From G047528255 sp047528255 (lineage in GTDB: Bacteria > Bacteroidota > Bacteroidia > Flavobacteriales > Blattabacteriaceae), in NCBI GenBank assembly GCA_047528255.1, contig CP180024.1, forward strand, positions 1,447,455 through 1,511,454: a stretch of DNA of 64,000 nucleotides, read 5' to 3'. Below, in pieces: positions 58,703-64,000 of this stretch. Position 1 is the first letter of the stretch, and every line of letters begins with the position of its first letter. The notes beneath the pieces are model-generated. The model saw only the letters and a list, made by a program, of their open reading frames with translations. It made no database searches and was not told where the DNA came from. A program made the position numbers and the translations under genes.

Positions 58703-59461
58703 TTATTTAAGAAGGTTGTTACGAATTTTTTTGAACAGGTTGGAGGAGTATACAAAGTCCACCACCATTTGGTTATCTGTTTTCAAGATGTCGGTGGAGT
58801 TTCCTTCCCAGGCTTTGAAGCCGTCTTTGAGAAAGATGATTTTTTCTCCGATCTCCATGACCGAATTCATATCGTGAGTATTGATGATGGTCGTGGTGTT
58901 GTACTCTTGAGTGAGCTCATGGATCAGTTGATCGATGACGATAGACGTTTTGGGATCCAGCCCTGAGTTGGGTTCGTCACAGAAGAGGAATTTGGGGTTA
59001 TTCACGATGGCGCGAGCGATAGCTACACGTTTTTGCATGCCTCCGGATAGCTCTGAAGGGTATTTATGATGAGTGTTCTCAAGCTTGACCCGATCCAACA
59101 CCCGATCTACCTTTTCTTTCATTTGGAGTTCGGAATGGTTGGTGAACATCTCCAGGGGAAACAAGACGTTTTCTGCTACGGTCATCGAGTCAAATAGTGC
59201 GCTACTTTGAAAAACCGCTCCAATTTCCGCTCGAAGCTCTTTCCTACGGTCGAAATTCATGTCTCGGCTGTTGACTCCTTCATAAAATATTTCTCCTGAA
59301 GTAGGTTCGATCAAGCCTAAAAGACATTTTAGGAAGACGGTTTTTCCCGATCCGCTTTTTCCGATGATCAGATTGGTTTTTCCTTGTTCGAAAGCCACAG
59401 AAATTCCTTTGAGTACTTCGACTTCTTGGAAGGATTTTTTCAAGTCACGCACTTCTATCAT
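58703..59461 (-). CDS. mlaF: ABC transporter ATP-binding protein, MlaF/Ttg2A type
   Basis: MlaF is the cytoplasmic ATPase of the Mla-type system that moves phospholipids between inner and outer membranes. I start at the ATG at 59461 (MIEVRDLKKSFQE), which overlaps the mlaE stop as ATGA; the frame extends 61 codons further upstream only through mlaE. The 252 residues show Walker A GKSGSGKT at 34-41, the Q-loop VFQSSALF, signature LSGGMQKR at 138-145, Walker B FLFCDEP at 158-164 and the H-loop NTHDM. LSGGMQKRVAIARA is typical of MlaF. An IS ends 6 bp after its stop. The substrate-binding mlaD is not adjacent. Confidence 0.92.
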   Translation of the reverse strand: MIEVRDLKKSFQEVEVLKGISVAFEQGKTNLIIGKSGSGKTVFLKCLLGLIEPTSGEIFYEGVNSRDMNFDRRKELRAEIGAVFQSSALFDSMTVAENVLFPLEMFTNHSELQMKEKVDRVLDRVKLENTHHKYPSELSGGMQKRVAIARAIVNNPKFLFCDEPNSGLDPKTSIVIDQLIHELTQEYNTTTIINTHDMNSVMEIGEKIIFLKDGFKAWEGNSTDILKTDNQMVVDFVYSSNLFKKIRNNLLK

Positions 59462-60207
59462 CAGCCGAGCATCATTTGAGTGATCAACAAGTCCAGAATA
59501 ATAATCGAAACACAAGTCCATATTACTGCCTGTGTACTGGCTTTGCCCACCTCCAGAGCCCCACCTTTGACAAAATAACCGAAGTAGGCTGGGATTGTGG
59601 CGATTACAAAAGCAAATACAATCGTTTTCACGATACAGTACCAATAAAAAAGAGACAGGTTTTGCAGTTGAATTCCCGTGATGTATTCAGATACTGTCCA
59701 ATTGCCCGTGATCTCTCCCGAAAGCCATCCACCGAAGATACCTAAAGATAAACTGATCATGATCAATAAAGGGTTAAAAATCAAACAGGCAATTATCTTA
59801 GGAAAGATTAAAAAGGAAGCCGAATTGACTCCCATAACTTCTAGTGCGTCAATCTGTTCGGTGGTTCGCATCGTTCCGATGCTTGAAGCTATAAATGAGC
59901 CTACTTTTCCGGCCAAAACGATGGAAATCATCGTCGGAGAAAACTCTAATATGAGAACCATTTTTGTCGCGTGGCCGATGTAATAATTGGGTATGGGGAA
60001 TATAGAATCCTTGATATTATTGTACATCTGTATGGCTAGCACTGCCCCCATGAAGATCGATATAAATGTCACGATTCCTAATGAGCTGGATTCGAGATCT
60101 TCGATCTCGCGAAATATCATTTTGGCGTAGATCTTGCTTTTTTCAGGTTTTTTGAAAATTCTTCCCAACAGTAAAAAGTACTTGCGTATATTTTTTAGTG
60201 TGCGCAT
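59461..60207 (-). CDS. mlaE: MlaE/YrbE family lipid transporter permease
   Basis: MlaE is the inner-membrane permease paired with MlaF. The 248 residues match the family: an amphipathic N-terminus, then five helices, including LGIVTFISIFMGAVLAIQMY, the conserved VLAGKVGSFIASSIGTMRTTEQIDALEVMGV segment (read in two parts around residue 105), and the C-terminal KASTQAVIWTCVSIIILDLL. It is complete. The two-gene operon mlaE-mlaF is translationally coupled. Upstream on the minus strand a likely -7 element lies 20 bases before the start and an IS begins 50 bases before it. Confidence 0.92.
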   Translation of the reverse strand: MRTLKNIRKYFLLLGRIFKKPEKSKIYAKMIFREIEDLESSSLGIVTFISIFMGAVLAIQMYNNIKDSIFPIPNYYIGHATKMVLILEFSPTMISIVLAGKVGSFIASSIGTMRTTEQIDALEVMGVNSASFLIFPKIIACLIFNPLLIMISLSLGIFGGWLSGEITGNWTVSEYITGIQLQNLSLFYWYCIVKTIVFAFVIATIPAYFGYFVKGGALEVGKASTQAVIWTCVSIIILDLLITQMMLG

Positions 60208-60226
60208 GTCAGCTTTTATACCTGGG

Positions 60227-60234
60227 CTAAAGTA
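60227..60234 (-). promoter_or_regulatory. Candidate -7 element of the mlaEF promoter
   Basis: Read on the minus strand it is TACTTTAG, one mismatch from TANNTTTG, and is followed by CCC like the candidate at dnaB (TACCTTAGCCC). The -33 position would fall at about 60254-60258, the boundary of the IS fragment. Confidence 0.3.
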
Positions 60235-60257
60235 AATCTTTTATATCAATCCATGAG

Positions 60258-60328
60258 GAGACCACTGTGTTAAGGTGAATTAAGCTTATTCAGCTTATTA
60301 GATGGGCTTCGTTGGAAAACGATGGAAA
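60258..60328 (-). mobile_element. IS fragment, right end
   Basis: Seventy bases from a right end (GAGACCACTGTGTTAAGG) to the next fragment. Confidence 0.72.
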
Positions 60329-60421
60329 GAGAACGTTGTATGAAATAATATTTTTAAATATTTATAAATCAATATATTGTTTTGTATACTTGAAGTGGAA
60401 AATAAGAAAACGGCTCTATGC
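60329..60421 (+). mobile_element. IS fragment, left end
   Basis: A left end (GAGAACGTTGTATG) and about 90 bp up to GGCTCTATGC, then a switch to reversed element sequence. Confidence 0.72.
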
Positions 60422-61183
60422 CTATCTATTGCTAGTATCATTCCATTTCTATCCATCCCTATGTGCTTTTTATATCCGTAGTAGAGTTTACCTAATTTCT
60501 TGAGGCATTTTCCTTGAGTGTTATTTTTGATTTAGTCTCTTTTTTTGCTCTTTCTTTTCTTTGACTGATTTGATTTTTCCCTTCTCCCTTCCGATCCTAC
60601 ACTACGGAGGTAGGAGCTCCTTTGGGAGAAAAGGCCTCACTGTAATACTGGTATCTACTATCACTCCTGTTTTTAACTATCGTCTGATGCTTATTCTAAT
60701 TCCTTATTGATCTTTTTCAGTAAGAGCTAATATGCATTTTTCGCTACTATTTCATTGCGAACTCTGCATAGAGTCGTATGATCTAGGGTCTGATCTTCCA
60801 ATAGAAAACTATAAAATAATATGCAGCCTAGGGAATTTTTAGCAATTCTTCCGTTTCTACATGACTGAGATCATACCAGTGACTCAAAAGCCTCATCTTA
60901 AATAACAATATTAGACTTTAACTAGGTTATCCTTTTATTCCCTGGACTTTTTGATATAATTTTTCTTATTTCTTTACGGCATCTATTCCTAGTGTATCAA
61001 GGTTTTTAAACTTTTTAAAAAGTCACTCCTTTTTGTAGAACGCTCCATATATAGGTTACTAAAGTTTATTTGCGCGGTATTTCTGAGTATAGAGCTGAAT
61101 TTTTTATTTTATATATCCATAATATACGAAACAATATATCTGATTTACATATATTTTAATTTCCTTCTCTCATACAACGTTCT
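60422..61183 (-). mobile_element. IS fragment, 5' 60 percent
   Basis: It reads the transposase from the VHSVAANEHD neighbourhood back to a left end (CATACAACGTTCTC). The C-terminal part is missing. Its end lies 54 bases before folE. Confidence 0.8.
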
Positions 61184-61204
61184 CAGGATGTAAATTCGTT
61201 TTCA

Positions 61205-61212
61205 TAGTTTTG
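61205..61212 (+). promoter_or_regulatory. Candidate -7 element of the folE-cysS promoter
   Basis: TAGTTTTG matches TANNTTTG exactly and ends 25 bases before the folE ATG. The expected -33 site coincides with the IS end at 61183. Confidence 0.38.
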
Positions 61213-61237
61213 GAAACTCCTGCATCATAGACTTATT

Positions 61238-61921
61238 ATGAATAAAAACGAAAAAATTTTATTGGAAGAGTTGGATTATGATCACTTTTCCTGTACGGAT
61301 CATACTCCTTTACGCGAGGACGCATTCAAGTTGAGCAGTGAAGAAAAGATAGACCGTATAGAAGGGCATTTTCAGCAGATCATGGAAACTTTGGGGTTGG
61401 ACATGAGTGATGACAGCTTGCGAAATACCCCTCGTCGTGTGGCGAAGATGTACGTCAAGGAAATCTTTGGAGGTTTGAACCCCGATATCAAGCCAAAAGC
61501 CTCTACATTTCAAAACAAGTATAAGTACAATCAGATTCTCGTAGAGAAAAATATAGCGGTATACTCTACCTGTGAGCATCATTTTTTGCCTATTGTAGGC
61601 CGCGCTCATGTGGGCTATATCTCTAATAGTAAAGTGATCGGTCTTTCCAAAATTAATCGAATCGTGGATTATTTTGCCAGAAGGCCCCAAGTGCAAGAGC
61701 GTCTGACGATACAAGTAGTTCAATCTTTACAAGAAATTTTGAACACACAAGATGTGGCTTGTGTAATAGACGCCAAGCATCTTTGCGTGAATTCTCGCGG
61801 CATCCGTGATTTTTGCAGCAGTACCGCTACGGCAGAACTTGGGGGGAGGTTCAAAACCGATCGGATTACTCGTGAAGAATTTTTGCATCACATCGGAGTT
61901 TCGACCTGTTGGGATGTGTAA
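61238..61921 (+). CDS. folE: GTP cyclohydrolase I (FolE type)
   Basis: FolE converts GTP to 7,8-dihydroneopterin triphosphate, the first step of folate (and tetrahydrobiopterin) synthesis. The 227 residues have YSTCEHHFLPIVGRAHVGYI with zinc ligand Cys112 and the nearby His115, SKINRIVDYFARRPQVQERL, and DAKHLCVNSRGIRD with zinc ligand Cys183 and the substrate-contacting His181. Length is normal with a slightly extended N-terminus of about 35 residues. It is 21 bases upstream of cysS and likely cotranscribed. Together with folP it indicates a working folate pathway. Confidence 0.96.
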   Translation: MNKNEKILLEELDYDHFSCTDHTPLREDAFKLSSEEKIDRIEGHFQQIMETLGLDMSDDSLRNTPRRVAKMYVKEIFGGLNPDIKPKASTFQNKYKYNQILVEKNIAVYSTCEHHFLPIVGRAHVGYISNSKVIGLSKINRIVDYFARRPQVQERLTIQVVQSLQEILNTQDVACVIDAKHLCVNSRGIRDFCSSTATAELGGRFKTDRITREEFLHHIGVSTCWDV

Positions 61922-61942
61922 TGCCTCATTCATTATTAATTT

Positions 61943-63430
61943 ATGAAACAGAAGCATAACCGGATCGTCAATATTTACAATTCACTCAGTGGTGAGAAAG
62001 AACAGTTCAACCCCATCATCCCTAGGCATGTTGGTATGTACGTCTGTGGGCCGACGGTCTACAATCAAGTTCATTTGGGAAATTGCCGCACTTTTATCTC
62101 CTTTGATCTTGTTTTTCGATATTTGAAACATATCGGGTATACGCTACGTTATGTTCGCAATATCACTGATGTGGGGCATTTAGAAGATGATGCCGATGAA
62201 GGCGAGGACAAAATTATAAAAAAAGCCCGTCTCGAAAGGCTTGAACCTATGGAACTTGCTCAAAAGTATACTCTGGACTTTCATCGCATTTTGCGTCTTT
62301 TCAATACGTTACCTCCCAGCATTGAACCTACGGCTACGGGGCATATCATCGAACAGATAGAGTTGACCAAGAAGCTCCTTGAAAACGGTATGGCTTATGA
62401 GGTTGAGGGGTCAATTTATTTTGATGTCAAGACTTATGATGCGGAACACGGTTATGGTGCACTCAGCAAGCGAAAGATCGATGATTTGATCGCGCGGACC
62501 CGTCCTCTTAAAGGACAAGAGGGGAAGCGTAATCCTCAGGATTTTGCTTTGTGGAAAAAGGCTGCTCCGGGGCACATCATGCGTTGGCCTTCTCCCTGGG
62601 GAGAAGGGTTTTCGGGCTGGCATCTTGAGTGTACGGCGATGAGCGTGAAATATCTCGGTCGTTCTTTTGATATTCACGGTGGGGGTATGGACTTGAAATT
62701 TCCTCATCACGAATGTGAATTGGCACAGGCGCAAGCTATTTATGATCAACCTTCAGTTCGTTATTGGATGCATGCAAATATGCTTACTTTAAACGGTCAG
62801 AAAATGAGCAAATCTACGGGAAATGTGCTGTTGCCCGAGGAGATTTTCAGAGGAGAAAACGATTTTTTGGGTAAAGCCTTCCACCCGAGTATCGTACGTT
62901 TTTTCATTCTACAGGCCCACTACCGCAATGTGTTGGATTTTTCCAATGATGCGCTTGTCTCCGCTGAACGCGGTTATTATCGTTTAATAGGGACTCTTGA
63001 TATTTTGGAAGGGCTTTCGTCGGGAATTATTTCGGATTTTGACGTTTCTGCTTGGTGTGAAAGATGTTATGAGGCTATGGATGATGACTTTAATAGTCCG
63101 ATTTTGATCGCTCAGCTTTTTGAAGGAGCTCGATATATCAATGAGCTACAAAAAGGAAAAGCTCAATTAAATGCAACGGATCTCGCTCTTCTCAAGCATA
63201 CGATGCATGATTTCATTTTTGAAGTGCTCGGCCTTGAATCCGTCCTACAGAATTCCGAAGAAATTACCGATCGTTCAGAATCCTTAATCCTTTTATTCAT
63301 CAAATTGCGCAATCAAGCCCGTTATGAAAAAAACTGGTCGCTCTCGGATCATATTCGAGACGAGCTGCTTGCTTTAGGAGTTCAACTGCAAGACGGAAAA
63401 GAAGGGACTTCTTTTGATATTATTCGGTAG
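61943..63430 (+). CDS. cysS: Cysteinyl-tRNA synthetase
   Basis: CysRS charges tRNA-Cys. The 495-residue class I synthetase shows MYVCGPTVYNQVHLGNCRTF, with zinc ligand Cys35 and HLGN (44-47) for the HIGH motif, GWHLECTAMS with Cys230, FPHHECE with His255 or His256 and Glu259 for the remaining zinc ligands, and QKMSKSTGN with KMSKS at 287-291. The anticodon-binding helical region follows and ends KLRNQARYEKNWSLSDHIRDEL, typical of bacterial CysRS. The gene is intact and follows folE. A hairpin terminator lies 66 bases downstream. Confidence 0.97.
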   Translation: MKQKHNRIVNIYNSLSGEKEQFNPIIPRHVGMYVCGPTVYNQVHLGNCRTFISFDLVFRYLKHIGYTLRYVRNITDVGHLEDDADEGEDKIIKKARLERLEPMELAQKYTLDFHRILRLFNTLPPSIEPTATGHIIEQIELTKKLLENGMAYEVEGSIYFDVKTYDAEHGYGALSKRKIDDLIARTRPLKGQEGKRNPQDFALWKKAAPGHIMRWPSPWGEGFSGWHLECTAMSVKYLGRSFDIHGGGMDLKFPHHECELAQAQAIYDQPSVRYWMHANMLTLNGQKMSKSTGNVLLPEEIFRGENDFLGKAFHPSIVRFFILQAHYRNVLDFSNDALVSAERGYYRLIGTLDILEGLSSGIISDFDVSAWCERCYEAMDDDFNSPILIAQLFEGARYINELQKGKAQLNATDLALLKHTMHDFIFEVLGLESVLQNSEEITDRSESLILLFIKLRNQARYEKNWSLSDHIRDELLALGVQLQDGKEGTSFDIIR

Positions 63431-63495
63431 GATCCTTATTTGATATGATCTACTTCCCATAAAAAGCGAGCCCTTGAACTCTCTTCTATAAAAAG

Positions 63496-63527
63496 TCTCT
63501 TTCGTATAAAACTGAAAGAGATTTATT
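63496..63527 (+). terminator. Rho-independent terminator after cysS
   Basis: TCTCTTTC and GAAAGAGA form an 8-bp stem around a 10-base loop, followed by TTTATT. It sits just before the next IS. Confidence 0.6.
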
Positions 63528-63529
63528 CT

Positions 63530-64000
63530 GATAACGTTGCATGAGAAAAGACGATTAAAATATTTGTAAATCAATATATTGTTTCGTCTATTTGAAGTAG
63601 GAAATAAAAAAATTCAGCTCTATGCTCAGAATCACCGCGCAAATAAACTTTAGTAAACTATATATGGAACGTTCTTCCAAAAGGAGTGAGTTTTTTCAAA
63701 AGGTTAAAACCTTGATACAATGGAAAGTGTATGGAAAAAGAAATAAGAAAAATATATTAAAAAGACCAGGAAATAAAAGGACACCTGCTTACAGTGGAAT
63801 ATCGTTATTTACGATGATGCTTTTGAGTAAGTATTATAATCTCGTGATGAAGGAACGGGAGAATTGGTGAAAAAATCCTTGATTTGCATGAGCTTTTGTA
63901 TTTTCCGATTGGAGGATCAGATCCAATATCATACCGACTCTATGCAGATTTCTGCAATGAAATAATAGCCAAAAAGGAATATGAGAGCTTACTGAAAAAG
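63530..64000 (+). mobile_element. IS, left part, continues past the window
   Basis: The left end is altered (GATAACGTTGCATGAG). The N-terminal transposase region is followed to about AYESLLKK at the window edge. An 82-residue open stretch (63622-63870) and a shift after it show this copy is also broken. Confidence 0.82.

Noticed and set aside
867..64000. CRISPR-like or regulatory repeats suggested by many recurring strings
   Set aside because: The recurring strings (for example the GAGAACGTTGCATGAG and ACACAATGGTCTC types) are the ends and body of one IS family, not evenly spaced short repeats.
1..64000. A new defence, toxin-antitoxin, secretion or biosynthetic system
   Set aside because: Every intact gene has a recognisable housekeeping or metabolic family, and the remaining space is IS sequence or remnants of ordinary genes. 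I see no clustered unknown genes.

Overview
The window looks like part of a decaying Bacteroidota genome, most likely from a host-restricted symbiont. The phylum is suggested by the protein set: DUF4290 followed by MurA, folP next to the diadenylate cyclase gene, a DUF1599 protein followed by a DoxX/BT_3928-type membrane protein, IF-2 downstream of rimP-nusA, a eukaryote-like NADP isocitrate dehydrogenase, and an atpBEFHAG cluster without atpDC. Candidate promoters fit the Bacteroidota -7 element TANNTTTG. Decay is suggested by one insertion-sequence family that fills about 29 of 64 kb, and by many broken genes between the copies.

Layout: 0-2.4 kb holds the remains of a TonB motor (exbD frameshifted, exbB split by an IS). 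2.4-4.4 kb has murA and a DUF4290 gene. 4.4-8.1 kb is an IS mosaic. 8.1-12.7 kb has intact infB beside decayed nusA and rimP. 12.8-14.1 kb is IS. 14.2-19.1 kb is the intact atpBEFHAG operon. 19.2-22.0 kb is IS. Then come pdxJ, IS, tpiA, IS, a Dps gene, IS, a DUF1599-DoxX fusion, and folP-cdaA (to 31.4 kb). 31.5-35.9 kb is an IS mosaic with one tRNA-Leu. dnaB follows at 36-37.6 kb, then a nested IS pair, an FtsX-type permease, a namZ remnant, IS, icd, and menE and menC separated by an IS. After another IS come glmM and the decayed TPR and rplS (L19) genes, then lipB, IS, a dead alpha/beta hydrolase gene, a three-level IS nest, mlaF-mlaE, IS, folE-cysS and a last IS that runs off the window.

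Intact functions: cell-wall precursor synthesis (murA, glmM), F1Fo ATP synthase, glycolysis and TCA (tpiA, icd), menaquinone (menC, menE), pyridoxal phosphate (pdxJ), folate (folE, folP), lipoylation (lipB), c-di-AMP synthesis (cdaA), lipid transport (mlaEF), replication (dnaB) and translation (infB, cysS). Lost or damaged: TonB energy transduction, NusA, RimP, ribosomal protein L19 (this copy), a NamZ-like muramidase, a TPR protein, a YbfF-like hydrolase and a YbdG-like channel.

The repeated element is about 1.27 kb, has imperfect inverted ends (GAGAACGTTGCATGAG and GAGACCATTGTGTTAA) and once encoded an IS5-type DDE transposase of about 345 residues. I found no copy with an intact transposase. 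I did not find a convincing new defence, toxin or biosynthetic system. The notable signals are the scale of a single dead IS family, essential-type genes in decay, IS ends abutting promoters and gene ends, and a homopolymer-driven gene fusion.
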